This document shows positions 9,095 through 19,263 of a stretch of DNA of 64,000 bases, one piece after another. Location: NCBI GenBank assembly GCA_943787175.1, contig CALSLK010000031.1, positions 31,527-95,526 of the forward strand, read 5' to 3'. The DNA comes from an uncultured Alphaproteobacteria bacterium. GTDB taxonomy: Bacteria > Pseudomonadota > Alphaproteobacteria > SP197. The notes beneath the pieces are model-generated. The model did no database searches. It saw nothing but the letters and a program-made list of their open reading frames with translations, and was not told the DNA's origin. Position numbers and translations under genes: made by a program. Each line of letters begins with the position of its first letter. Within the stretch, counting starts at the first letter, position 1.

Positions 9095-11037
9095 TCATGA
9101 CGATACTCCATCGTCTGCCTGAACCAACACACGCAGGTCGCCACGTCGTGTGGTCACGCCGATGCGGTCGAGAAATTCGACCAGATCGACCGCAAGGTTC
9201 CTGCCGATGCCCGCGACATCGCGGTACTGCGCCACCGTAAATCCCTTCCGGCTGCTCTCGCCCGGCCTCCCGAGCATGAGCTGCGTCGCCTGTTCGATCT
9301 GGTCGGTGGTCAGGTAACGGTTGCGCGCGATCTTCACGATCGAGGCCGAACCCGGCCATGCGCTGCAGGAACTTCTCGAGGTCGCCGGGCGTCTGGCTCC
9401 AGCTTCTCTGCCAAGCGGAAACAGGGCGGGCGGTGAGCCGGAGTCTCTGGTGTCAGCGCGGCTTGCGCCTGCCTCCAGAGTTTCTCGTCCTTGCCCTCCA
9501 GCGCCACCGCATGGTCGGGCAGGTGGGCAATCGCCCCGCGCCGCACCAGCGCCCCATCCCGCGCCAGGCCGGCCAGCGCCTCGCCCAGCAGGACGTCATC
9601 CGGGCCTGCCCGTCAGATACCGGCGCAGTTCCGCCAGGTTGGGCCCCAGCCGGTCGCCATGTGTCTCGGCATGGTCGCTTGCCAGCCCGGCCAGGACCTC
9701 CTGCCTGAGCGTGTCCCAATGACGTGCGGCGGACCAGTCGCAGGGACTCGGCCGCGCCCCAGGGCAACGGCATCCATCGTCTTCGGCCAGGGCTGCGTTG
9801 GCAGCTCGGCTGCCTCTGGTTTCGGCTGCGCAGATAGCTCGGACCGGAGCCACCCCTTCGGGTGCGAACACGCCAGCAGCGCGTCGAGCGCCGCCATGGC
9901 GTCGTCCCGGTCCATGGCCTCCAGCCGTTCCATGACGTTCGGGCCGCGCGCGGCCACGCGTTCAGGCCCCCGGGGAGCCATCGACGCGCCCGCCGGCCGA
10001 TGGTGCGCCGTGCCGACTGGTCGCGCAGGACCAGCCGGTCGCCGAACGCAGGCACCAGAGGGTCGTCCAGAACGATCTGCGCCAGGCCGCGGTCCCCCGG
10101 CGCAATCGCGTCCACGCCTTGCAGCACGGCCACATCGGCCCGTGGCGTGGCCCGCGCCGTGATGCACATGCACCGGCGTCCAGTGTTTGAGCGGGCGCGC
10201 CTCGCTCGCCGAGAACCCGCAACGACACATCCATGCGCTGTGATGGCCCAAGAAGGTCCGGTGCCACGACCCAGTCGCCGCGCCCGACATCATCGCGTTC
10301 CACACCCACCAGATTAAGCGCCGCCCTGTCGCCGCGCCGTGCGGTGTCGCTGGCCTGATCCTGCGCGTGGATGGCACGAACCCGCACCGGCCTGTCATCA
10401 GGCATGATGGTGAGCTGGTCGCCAACACTGACAGCGCCGGCATGAACCATGCCCGTCACCACAACACCGGCACCGCGCACGACAAATGCGCGATCCACCG
10501 CCAGACGAAAGCCGCCCCGGGTTCCCGGCGGTTCATGGTTGCGTGCTGCCTCGGTCAAGGCGTCCTGCAACGCCGGAATACCCTGCATGGCCGGCGCCAC
10601 GGTCTCGAACAATCCGTCACAGACCAGACCGGCTTTCTCCAACAGTGCGCGCGCCTCCTCGGCGACCACTTCACACGTTCAGGGCTGGCACGGTCCACCT
10701 TGGTCAGGGCAATCAATGCCCGCTCGACGCCCAGCAGATCCAGCACGGCGACATGTTCAATGGTCTGGGGCATCACCCCGTCATCGGCGGCAATCACGAC
10801 CAGCGCCAGGTCGATCCCTGCAATGCCTGCCACCATGTTGCGCACAAACCGTTCGTGCCCGGGCACATCGACAAACCCGATGACGTCTCCAGACGCCAGC
10901 GGCAGATAGGCAAAGCCAAGGTCGACGGTAAGGCCACGCTCCTTTTCTTCGGGCAGGCGGTCGGTATCCACACCGGTCAGGGCGTGGATCAGCGATGTCT
11001 TGCCGTGATCGACATGGCCTGCGGTGGCAACAATCAT
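9095..11037 (-). CDS. selB: Selenocysteine-specific elongation factor SelB, frameshifted
   Basis: GTPase that carries Sec-tRNA to UGA codons by binding the SECIS hairpin. The N-terminal GTPase domain reads [36 protein letters not shown] and [10 protein letters not shown]-Tu-like beta-barrels follow ([20 protein letters not shown]). The C-terminal winged helices end in [17 protein letters not shown], the RNA-binding part. Total span is 647 codons, normal for the family. ATG 11037 overlaps the selA stop as ATGA, indicating translational coupling. The protein continues through several frames (breaks near 10670, 10150, 9990, 9860, 9560 and 9340) with conserved sequence on each side, so I read it as one gene with sequence errors. 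If real, the breaks would abolish Sec insertion. Confidence 0.9.
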
Positions 11038-12431
11038 GATGTATTGAGCTCTGCCAGTTGCCCGATAAATCCGGCCTCATCGTCCAGGCAACGCAGGTCC
11101 AGGCGCAGAACACCATCATGAACCGCACCAATCACCGGTCGCGGAAAGGCACGCAGCCGGTCGGTCAGCTGACGCAGACGGGCATCGGCACCGCGTCCGC
11201 TCCTGGCCGCCCGGATTGCCAACCCTGCGCTTTCGAGTGATTCCACCGGCAGGGCCCCGCTGCCGATCTGGCTTTTCCTGGTTGTTGTCTCGACGACAAA
11301 GTCATCGCCGAGCGCCAGCTCCAAAGGATCCTTCAACCGTTCGGCCTGCGCCGCGATATCCTCTGGCGGGCGTGTCAGAAGCCGCAATGCGGGCAGGGTC
11401 CGGGGCAGGGTGTCGGGATTCTCGTAAAGCGCCAGCGTCGCGTCGAGCGCTGCAAGGGTCATCTTGTCAGCGCGCATGGCCCGTTTCATGGGGTTTTTGG
11501 CCAGACGTTTGATCAGGTCAGCGCGTCCAACGATCAGCCCGGCCTGTGGCCCGCCCAGCAGTTTGTCGCCACTGAAGGTCACAAGGTCTGCGCCACCCGC
11601 CAGGGTCTCTGTAACCGTTGGCTCTCTTGGCAAACCCCATCGGCTCAGATCAACCAGCGTGCCGCTGCCCAGATCCACGGCAAAGGGCAGGCCGTGTTCG
11701 TGAGCCAGCTTTGCCAGCTCCGGTTCGGGAACCTCTGCCGTGAAACCCTGAACCGCATAGTTGCTGGTATGGACCTTCAGCAGGCATGCCGTGCGAGGCC
11801 CCATGACCTCGGCAAAGTCGTGCAGATGGGTGCGGTTCGTCGTGCCCACTTCGACCAGACGGCACCCGGCGCGCGCCATGATGTCGGGCATGCGGAACGC
11901 GCCGCCAATCTCGATCAGCTCGCCGCGGGAAACCGGGACTTCTTTTCGCTGGCCAAGCGTGTTGAGCAGCAGCAGCACGGCCGCCGCGTTGTTGTTGACG
12001 ACCAGTGCCGCCTCCGCACCGGTCAGACGCTTCAGGCGTTCGGCAATGGGTGAATCGCGTTCGCCGCGTTTCCCCCGGGCCAGATCGTATTCCAGATTGC
12101 TGGCGCTCCGGGCGGCGGCGGCCATGGCGTCAATCGCGGCCTCAGCCAGAGGCGCGCGTCCCAGATTGGTATGCAGCACGGTGCCGGTCAGATTGAAGAC
12201 CGGCTTCAGCGAGACCGCTGACCGGCGATGACAGGTTTCTTCGACGGCCCTTGCGATGGCTACGTCCGAAACATCGGGCGTGGTGCCTTCACGCCAGGCC
12301 AGGCGCAGGCCATCCAGGGTTTCGCGCGTCGCCTGAACCACGGCAGCACGCCCGAAACCATCGGCAAGAGCCAACAGGGCCGGCGTTTTGAGGACGCGGT
12401 CGACAGAGGGGATCAAGCTGGTTTCCTTCAT
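11034..12431 (-). CDS. selA: L-seryl-tRNA(Sec) selenium transferase SelA
   Basis: PLP enzyme that converts Ser-tRNA(Sec) to Sec-tRNA(Sec) with selenophosphate. Intact, 465 residues from ATG 12431 ([10 protein letters not shown]), close to the usual bacterial length. An N-terminal helical tRNA-binding part is followed by [27 protein letters not shown] and the PLP-lysine motif [14 protein letters not shown] with Lys290. The frame is open 31 codons further upstream but without family similarity. It is the first gene of the sel operon and its stop overlaps selB ATG. The 109-bp gap to the divergent acyl-CoA synthetase gene at 12541 should hold the sel promoter; no clear -35/-10 pair stands out. 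Confidence 0.95.
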   Translation of the reverse strand: MKETSLIPSVDRVLKTPALLALADGFGRAAVVQATRETLDGLRLAWREGTTPDVSDVAIARAVEETCHRRSAVSLKPVFNLTGTVLHTNLGRAPLAEAAIDAMAAAARSASNLEYDLARGKRGERDSPIAERLKRLTGAEAALVVNNNAAAVLLLLNTLGQRKEVPVSRGELIEIGGAFRMPDIMARAGCRLVEVGTTNRTHLHDFAEVMGPRTACLLKVHTSNYAVQGFTAEVPEPELAKLAHEHGLPFAVDLGSGTLVDLSRWGLPREPTVTETLAGGADLVTFSGDKLLGGPQAGLIVGRADLIKRLAKNPMKRAMRADKMTLAALDATLALYENPDTLPRTLPALRLLTRPPEDIAAQAERLKDPLELALGDDFVVETTTRKSQIGSGALPVESLESAGLAIRAARSGRGADARLRQLTDRLRAFPRPVIGAVHDGVLRLDLRCLDDEAGFIGQLAELNTS

Positions 12432-12540
12432 GACGGCGTCACCCACGGTGTCGCACGATGGAAAGCATAGGCCGGAATCTGACCGGCGCAACCAACATGA
12501 CGATTGCTTGAAGCGCGAATCCAATTAACCTCACGCCATC

Positions 12541-14638
12541 ATGAGCGAACATCGTCTGCGTCCCCTGCTTGAACCCAAATCCATTGCGCTCGTCGGTGCC
12601 TCGGCGCGCGAGGGCTCGTTTGGTCTCTCGACCCTGCGCAACCTCAACAACCCCGGCTTTACCGGTCGTGTGCATCCGGTCAATCCGTCACACGAGTCGA
12701 TCGAGGGGACTGGCCTGCTACCCCACCCTTGGCGACATTCCTGGTGGTGTTGAACACGCCGTCCTTTCGGTCGCCAACGCTGGCATCGAAGACGCCATGA
12801 CCCAGGCTGCGCTTGCCGGCGTCAAGGCCGTCACCATGTTCGGCAGCGGTTATCTGGAAGGCGATACTGGCGAGCCCAAGCTGAAGGAGCGTCTTCAGGC
12901 GATCGCGCGCGAGGCCGGTATTCTGGTTTGCGGCGCCAACTGCATGGGCTTTGTGAACTACGAATCCTCGACCCGCGCGACCTGGATGAACGTGGCGGAC
13001 GAGAGTTGGTTCGATACCGGCAACATCACGCTCATCACCCATTCGGGCACCTGTTTCCTGTCCCTGCAGTTCATTGATCCGCGTCACCGCCATAACCTGT
13101 GCATCTCCGCCGGGCAGGAACTCACGGTCACGGCCGCCGACTACATGGATTATGCCTTGGAACTGGAGAGCACGCGGGTGATTGCGTTGTTCCTGGAGAC
13201 CGTGCGAGATCCCGACAGCTTTCGTGCGGTGCTCGACAAGGCCGCCGCACGGGACATTCCCGTTGTCGCGATCAAGGTGGGGCGCACCGAAAAGAGCGCT
13301 GCTCTGGCGCAAAGCCATTCCGGCGCACTGGCAGGCGACGATGCCGCTTATGAAGCCCTGTTCGACCACTATGGCGTCCTGCGCGTCGATACCTGGGACG
13401 AACTGGCCGCAACCTCTCGCCTGTTCTCCCATCACAAGCAGCTCGCGCCCGGCGGCCTTGCCGGCATCATGGATTCCGGCGGCGCGCGCGGCATGCTGAT
13501 CGATCTGGCCGACAAGATGAACGTGCCGCTGGCCGATATCGGCCCCCAGACCGCCGAGAAGCTCTCTGGTCTGCTCGAATACGGTCTTGAACCGGTCAAT
13601 CCCACGGATGTCTGGGGCACGGGCCGTGACTGGGAGAATGTCTTTGCCGGTTCCATGACCGCGCTGGCCCAGGACGACGATGCCGCCATGACAACCCTGT
13701 TCTCGGATCTGGGATTCGACGACGGCGTCAGCTACGGCCTGCTGGCCATTGCTGAGCAGGTTGAGGAAACAACCGACAAGCCGGTCTACATCTGCCAGCA
13801 CTGGAGCCGTGCGCTCAATCGCGACAACCTGATCAAGTCTGCCTCCAGCCCGGCGCTGGTGTTCGAAGGCACGCAAACGTTCCTGACCGCCGTCAAACTG
13901 GCCATGGAGCGCCGAGACCGAATCAACGATGGTCCCGGTGATGCGCCGGCGGCGCCGGAGCCTTCGGTGATCGAGGCCTGGCGGAAACGCCTGGCGGACG
14001 GTGCACCGTTTGATGAGAACGAGGGGCTCGACCTGCTCGATGCCTTCGGGTTTTCAACGCCGGCCCGGAGAATCGCAATAGATCGTGATGCCGTACGGCA
14101 GGCAGCCACAGACATCGGCTATCCCGTTGTTCTCAAGACGGCCGAACCCGGCATTCTCCATAAAAGCGATGTCGGTGGTGTTGCACTCAATCTGCACGAT
14201 GAAGCCGTACTGCTGGCTGCCTACGATGCCATGGCCTCACGTCTCGGCCCACGGGTTCTGGTCGCCGCCATGGCCTCAAAAGGTGTCGAATTGGCAGCGG
14301 GTATTGTCATTGATGCCCAATTTGGCCCGCTGGTCATGGTCGCCGCCGGCGGTGTCCTGATCGAGATCATGAAGGACCGCCGCTTTCTGATGCCCCCTGC
14401 TGGCCGCGTCAGCGCGCGCCGTGCCATCGACAGCCTGGCATGCCGCCCGCTTCTGGATGGCGTGCGTGGTGCCGCACCCAGTGATGTGGAAGCGGTGGTC
14501 GATGCCGTTGCCGCGCTTGCATCGCTGGCACAACATCTTGGTGATCTGATCGGTGAACTTGATATCAACCCCCTGATCGCCGGACCACAGGGATGTATCG
14601 CGGTTGATGCGCTTGTGGTGGCACGCGGGCAGTCATGA
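12541..14638 (+). CDS. ADP-forming acyl-CoA synthetase (fused alpha-beta), one frameshift
   Basis: Reversible acyl-CoA + ADP + Pi = acid + CoA + ATP, in the fused alpha-beta form (about 698 residues). The CoA-binding N-terminus is in frame 1 from ATG 12541 (SIALVGASAREGSFG, HPVNPSHE). The protein switches to frame 2 near 12715, in a GAGGGGACT run, and continues CYPTLGDIPGG to TGA 14636-14638. LAQSHSGALAGDD contains the phosphorylated His of the alpha part. The ATP-grasp beta part has YPVVLKTAEPGILHKSDVGGV and ELDINPL. It begins a plus-strand operon (ATGA overlap with the next gene). Its role there could be to activate or deactivate a carboxylic acid released by the oxygenase/hydrolase set. 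Confidence 0.88.
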
Positions 14639-15636
14639 CCGAACGGCCGCGTATCTCGGTTGTCATTCCAACCCGTAACCGGCCCGACTATCTCCGCACC
14701 TGTCTGGAAGGGTTTGCTGCTCAGACTGCGCCGCACGGTGCCTTTGAAGTCATCGTGGTAGATGACGGTTCCACACAGCCGCTAGACACCCTTGCTGCCA
14801 GCTTTGAAGGAACGATCGACTTGCGGATCGAACGCCGACCACCGGACGGCGTCGCGGCCGCCCGCAATGTCGGCATCACGCTCGCCAGAGGCGATTCGCT
14901 GATCCTGTTCGACGATGATCAGTGTCCGGCTTCCGACATGGTTGCCCATTGTCTGGCGTTGCACGAGGCCTCGCCCGAGGAAGAAGATTTTCTGTTGTTG
15001 CGGTTGTTGGCAGATACCTCGGCACCGCGACTGCCAGAGAGTTTTGCCATGTTCGAAGGCGGTCTCTTCCTGCAATATCCAGCGCCGGGGGAGCGCCGGG
15101 GCCATAACGTCTTCTAGGGTGGCGCGGTAAGCTGCAAGAAATCTGTTTTTCGCTACGGGCTCTATGACCCCGCCTATGCCGTGATCGAAGATGCAGAACT
15201 TGGGCTGCGCATCAGTCAACTCCTGACGCTGACGGATCACTACGATGCGGACAGGCTGGATGCTGTCCAGACTCGAACACTGACAAGCCGCGAATTGCTC
15301 ATGCGCTGGTGCCGCATGAGCTACTTCCACCTGATCTGGCAGCGCAACTATCCCCAGCTTGTCATGACCGGAAGATTGCCGGTTTATCGCGATGCACAAG
15401 CCTGTGTGGATCGTGCCGCGCCCATGCAGACGACACTTCCAGCCCTCGAGGCCGAGTCCCGCGCCGTTGGCCTGGTCCAAACGGGTTCGATCACGCCCGC
15501 GCAGCAGGCCGCATTGGCCCAGTATGTCACTGGAATGCGTGGGGCTGTCGGACATGCCCAGGCCCTGGGCTGGCTTGGCGCACGCGGCGATGTGCCGCTT
15601 GAGTCTGTCATGCATGAAGCGTTCGGCCCGGCTTGA
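14635..15636 (+). pseudogene. Family 2 glycosyltransferase, interrupted by in-frame TAG
   Basis: GT-A fold glycosyltransferase: ISVVIPTRNRPDYLRTCL, VIVVDDGST and a DXD-like FDDDQ near residue 103. The ORF stops at TAG 15115-15117, but the same frame continues unbroken after it (GGAVSCKKSVFRYGLYDP...IEDAELGLRI) to TGA 15634-15636, giving about 333 residues. The stop sits where related transferases have Trp before GG (F-W-G-G), so it is a TGG to TAG change, not a frameshift. TAG is a normal stop elsewhere in the window (for example at 1051 and 50577), so recoding is unlikely. ATG overlaps the stop of the acyl-CoA synthetase. The acceptor is unknown, and a sugar transferase is unexpected in this catabolic operon. 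Confidence 0.75.
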
Positions 15637-15671
15637 CCTTGATCGACTCTCCATCCCACAGTTGACCTGAC

Positions 15672-16784
15672 ATGACGCATTCCCCATCAGACCCGCCGGA
15701 GTTCCCAGGCGATGCCTATGACAGTGAGGCCTTCTGGCTGCGCGAACAGAACGACCTGTTTGGCACGGCGTGGGTCCATGTTGCATCCGGCTTCGAATTG
15801 CCTGATCCCGGCGATGTTCGTCCGGTCATGGCAGCCGGCCAGCCGCTGATCCTGATCCGCCAGCGCAATGGCTCGATTGCCGGGTTCCATAATGTGTGCC
15901 GCCATCGCGGTCCGCGTCTGGTGCGCGAGGCCTGTAACGCTAAGGCCGTGCTGACCTGCCCCTATCATGGCTGGGCCTATGGTCTGGACGGTGCTTTGCG
16001 CACAACGCCCTATTGGTCTGTTGAAGACGGCTCCGCGCCGGAAGGTTTCGACAAGGCTGCGTTCGGCCTCAAACCCGTACGTTGCGAAACCTGGTGCGAT
16101 CAGGTCTTCGTTTGCCTGGATGACGACGCACCGTCCTTTGCCGTGCACGCAGCACCGCTCATGGCGCACTGGGCTCAGGCGGACCTGTCCCTGCTGCGTT
16201 ACGGCGCCCACGTAACCTATGAAGTTCCGGTGAACTGGAAATGGGTGATCGAGAACTATCTCGATACCTATCACCTCCCGCTGCTTCATCCCGAGCTCGG
16301 CCCTGTCGACTCTGCGCGCAGGTTCAACGTCATGAATGACGGAAACCTGATCGGGATCGACTACACCAGCGGTGCCGTCGACAAGAACAAGGGTGATACC
16401 GGTTTCCAGACGTTTCCGGGGCTTGATGGCGCGCAACTGGTACGCCAGGACATCGCTTTGCTGTTTCCCAACACGCTGTTCGAATTTGTCCCTGAACACG
16501 TGATGTTCTTCCGGGTCGAACCCCTGGGCCCCAGGCAGACGCGCGAAACCCTGGCGTTCTATTTCCTGGGCGATGACGCAACCAGCCCCGATCTGGCGGC
16601 GGGACGTCAGGCATCACTCGATGCCTGGGATCGCATCAACCGGCAGGATTTCAGGATCCTTGATGAATTGCAGGCAACGTCGGCCTCTCCGGCTGCGCGT
16701 GGTCTGGCCCCGGCTTCCCCGTTCTGGGAGGGCGCGAACATGGCCTTCCGCAAACGCCTTCTGGCAGCATTGGAGATAACATGA
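15672..16784 (+). CDS. Rieske non-heme iron oxygenase, alpha subunit
   Basis: 370-residue oxygenase component. The Rieske [2Fe-2S] ligands are Cys76, His78, Cys96 and His99 (VCRHRG ... TCPYHGWAYG, 17-residue spacing). The mononuclear iron site is in ENYLDTYHLPLLHP with His201 and His206. Such enzymes hydroxylate or demethylate aromatic or N-methyl substrates with electrons from a separate reductase, and none is encoded in this window. The stop overlaps the next gene as ATGA, so it is co-translated with the NAD epimerase. Context with hydantoin and ureide hydrolases suggests the oxygenase acts upstream, opening or demethylating a heterocyclic or N-alkyl compound; this is inference. Confidence 0.9.
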   Translation: MTHSPSDPPEFPGDAYDSEAFWLREQNDLFGTAWVHVASGFELPDPGDVRPVMAAGQPLILIRQRNGSIAGFHNVCRHRGPRLVREACNAKAVLTCPYHGWAYGLDGALRTTPYWSVEDGSAPEGFDKAAFGLKPVRCETWCDQVFVCLDDDAPSFAVHAAPLMAHWAQADLSLLRYGAHVTYEVPVNWKWVIENYLDTYHLPLLHPELGPVDSARRFNVMNDGNLIGIDYTSGAVDKNKGDTGFQTFPGLDGAQLVRQDIALLFPNTLFEFVPEHVMFFRVEPLGPRQTRETLAFYFLGDDATSPDLAAGRQASLDAWDRINRQDFRILDELQATSASPAARGLAPASPFWEGANMAFRKRLLAALEIT

Positions 16785-17706
16785 CCGCGTTCCCTTTTGG
16801 CCGCGTTGCCGTAACCGGTGGCAGCGGCCTGCTTGGCCGCTATGTCGTGCGCGAACTCATGGCCGATTGTTCGGTCACCTCCATCGACCTTAAGCCGCTG
16901 CCTGAAGACGTCGCTTTCACGCAATGTGACACCCGTGATCTCGACGCCGTGCGTGCTGCCCTCAAGGGCCATGATGCCATCGTGCATCTTGCCGCACTCG
17001 ACGACGGCATCGTGCCGGAAGAAGAAGCCTTCATCGACGTCAATCTGCGCGGCACCTGGCATGTCCTGCAGGCGGCCGAGGAACTTGGGATCTCCCGGGT
17101 CGTGATAGCCTCCAGTGTTGCTGCCGTTGGTTTCGACACGGCAAGCCAGGCGATGCGGCTTCCCATTCCGGTTGATATCGAGCTGTTGCCGCAGGATTCC
17201 TATGGCGTCACCAAAAAGGTCTGTGAGGAATTTGCACGCACCTTCGTGCGCCGCGGCACGATGGACGTGATCTGCCTTCGACCTCCGCTGGTTGCCCAAC
17301 CCCATATCACCTACTCCATTGCCTGCATCGCGGCAGAGCGTGACGGCGTGGAGCCACCACCACGGCAAGCGGCGCCAATTGGCAGGAACTGCGCGAAACG
17401 CTCTCGCCTATCGGCGGGTTCGTGACCCCCGATGATGCCGCGCGTGCCTTCCGTGCCGCGCTGACGGCTCGCGATATTCGTTACGGTGCATTTTTTGTGT
17501 CAGGACCTGACACCCTCGGTTCCGGCCCCACGGTTGAAAGCATTGCTAGGGGCTTTGGCATCACGCCTGAGGTTATACGCCCGGAGGTTTATGCCGGGGA
17601 TCCCCGCGCCAGCGCCTATGACCTGCAGCCGGCTTTCGACGCCCTGGGTTGGCGTCCGCAAGACCGCTGGGCCGATCATGTCGCACGCGTGATTGCGGCG
17701 GGCTGA
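16781..17706 (+). CDS. NAD-dependent epimerase/dehydratase (extended SDR), one frameshift
   Basis: Extended short-chain dehydrogenase with VAVTGGSGLLGRYVV (NAD-binding glycine motif), IVHLAALDD and the catalytic YGVTK (SYGVTKK, about residue 146). The first frame runs to 17425, but family sequence resumes in a second frame by about 17375 (ANWQELRETLSPIGGFVTPDD) and ends at TGA 17704-17706. Reconstructed length is about 308 residues, normal for sugar-nucleotide epimerases and related dehydrogenases. The ATG overlaps the Rieske gene stop. It may oxidise the alcohol formed by that oxygenase, or act on a sugar together with the glycosyltransferase upstream; the sequence does not decide. Confidence 0.82.
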
Positions 17707-17709
17707 GCT

Positions 17710-19218
17710 ATGGCATCTCAACCTCTGGTCCTGCGTGGCGGACTGATCCTTGATGCCGCCAGCCGGTCTGCTGAACGCGGGGATATCCTGGTCGAGAATG
17801 GCGTCATCCGTGCATGCGGTCCCGCTGGCATGGCGGTGCCTGATGGCACGGCGGAACGCGACGTGTCCGGCAACATCGTCATTCCCGGCCTGGTCAACGC
17901 CCATACCCATGGCCACGGCAGTTTCGGCAAGGGCAGGGGAGATCTCTGGTCCCTCGAATTGCTGCTCAACGCTGGCCCCTGGATCAGTGCCAAACGCGCG
18001 CATGAGGACAAGTACCTCGCCACACTGCTCAACGCCGCCGACATGATCCGGCGCGGTTGCACGGCGGTCTATGATCTCACCTGGGAACAGCCGCGCCCCA
18101 GTGTCGAGGGCATGCACCAGGTCGCGGGCGCCTATGACACCATCGGCATGCGCGCGCTCATCGCCCCGATGATGGCCGATCTTTCATTCTATGACATCGT
18201 GCCGGGCCTTGCCGATGCGCTCCCCAACGACCTGCGCAAGACCGTGGAGCAATGGCGTCTCGACCCCTTTGGCGCTTCGATCGAAGCCTGCCGTGAAGTC
18301 CTGGCGACCTGGCCCTTTGATTCCGACCGCCTGCGTTTCGGCATCGCACCGACCATCCCCATGCATTGCACGGATGAATTCCTCATCGCCTGCCGTGATC
18401 TCTCAGCAGAATTTCAGTGCCCGATGCACACCCATATGGCCGAATCCAAACTGCAGGCCCTGGTCGGTCAGGAAACCTATGGCAAGACCCTGACGGCCCA
18501 CTTTGATGACCTCGGTCTTGTCACGGAGCGGTTTACCGCAGCACATGGCGTCTGGCTTGATCCCGATGACATGCGGCGCATGGCCGATTGCGGTGCATCG
18601 GTGGCGCACAGCCCGGCCAGCAACATGCGCCTTGGTTCGGGCCTTGCTCATGTGCGTGAGCTGCGCAATGCCGGTGTCAATGTCGGCCTGGGTTCCGACG
18701 GCTCCAATTCTTCGGACAACCAGAACATGTTCGAAGCCGCACGCCTTGCCGCCTATGTCTCGCGTGTGCTCACACACGATCTTGGTGAATGGGTTTCATC
18801 GTCAGAGGCACTTGCCATGGCGACCACCGGCGGCGCCCGCACCATGGGATTCGAAGACCTGATCGGGCAGATTGCGCCAGGCTACAAGGCCGATATGGCG
18901 TTCCTGGATCTCCATGACCTGGCCTATGTGCCGCTCAACGACCCGTTCAATCAGCTTGTTTATGCCGACGATGGCGCGTCGGTCGCCCATGTCATGATTG
19001 ACGGGCGTTTCGTATACGAAGATCGCTGTTTCACGACGATCGACCTCAAGAAGGTCATTGCCGATGTTGAGCGGGCCATGGAACGGCTCAATCGCGAGAC
19101 CGCCGATCGCAAGGAGCTTGTCGCTGCGCTCGAGCCCCATGTCGCAGACCACTGTATCTGCTTCTCGTCGCGTCCCTATCACGTTCACAGCATTCTTGAC
19201 GGTCACGATCACCTCTGA
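17710..19218 (+). CDS. Amidohydrolase of the cytosine/guanine deaminase-ATZ/TRZ type
   Basis: Intact 502-residue metal-dependent hydrolase. Metal ligands are His65 and His67 (VNAHTHGHG), His240/His242 (CPMHTHMAES), His279 (TAAHGVW) and Asp330 (GLGSDGSNSSDN), the mononuclear pattern of guanine deaminase, SAH deaminase and chlorohydrolase-like enzymes. Likely action is deamination or dechlorination-type hydrolysis of an N-heterocycle or amidine. It begins three bases after the epimerase stop and is followed by the hydantoinase, so it belongs to the same operon and could supply a ring-opened or deaminated product to it. Substrate specificity cannot be inferred. Confidence 0.88.
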   Translation: MASQPLVLRGGLILDAASRSAERGDILVENGVIRACGPAGMAVPDGTAERDVSGNIVIPGLVNAHTHGHGSFGKGRGDLWSLELLLNAGPWISAKRAHEDKYLATLLNAADMIRRGCTAVYDLTWEQPRPSVEGMHQVAGAYDTIGMRALIAPMMADLSFYDIVPGLADALPNDLRKTVEQWRLDPFGASIEACREVLATWPFDSDRLRFGIAPTIPMHCTDEFLIACRDLSAEFQCPMHTHMAESKLQALVGQETYGKTLTAHFDDLGLVTERFTAAHGVWLDPDDMRRMADCGASVAHSPASNMRLGSGLAHVRELRNAGVNVGLGSDGSNSSDNQNMFEAARLAAYVSRVLTHDLGEWVSSSEALAMATTGGARTMGFEDLIGQIAPGYKADMAFLDLHDLAYVPLNDPFNQLVYADDGASVAHVMIDGRFVYEDRCFTTIDLKKVIADVERAMERLNRETADRKELVAALEPHVADHCICFSSRPYHVHSILDGHDHL

Positions 19219-19263
19219 CACGAGGCGCTCGGTCGTTTATGTTTCTGGCAAAGGAGAACTGCC

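Noticed and set aside
15115..15117. TAG read as pyrrolysine or other recoding
   Set aside because: TAG ends several other genes in the window and no pyl genes are seen; a point change from TGG explains it.
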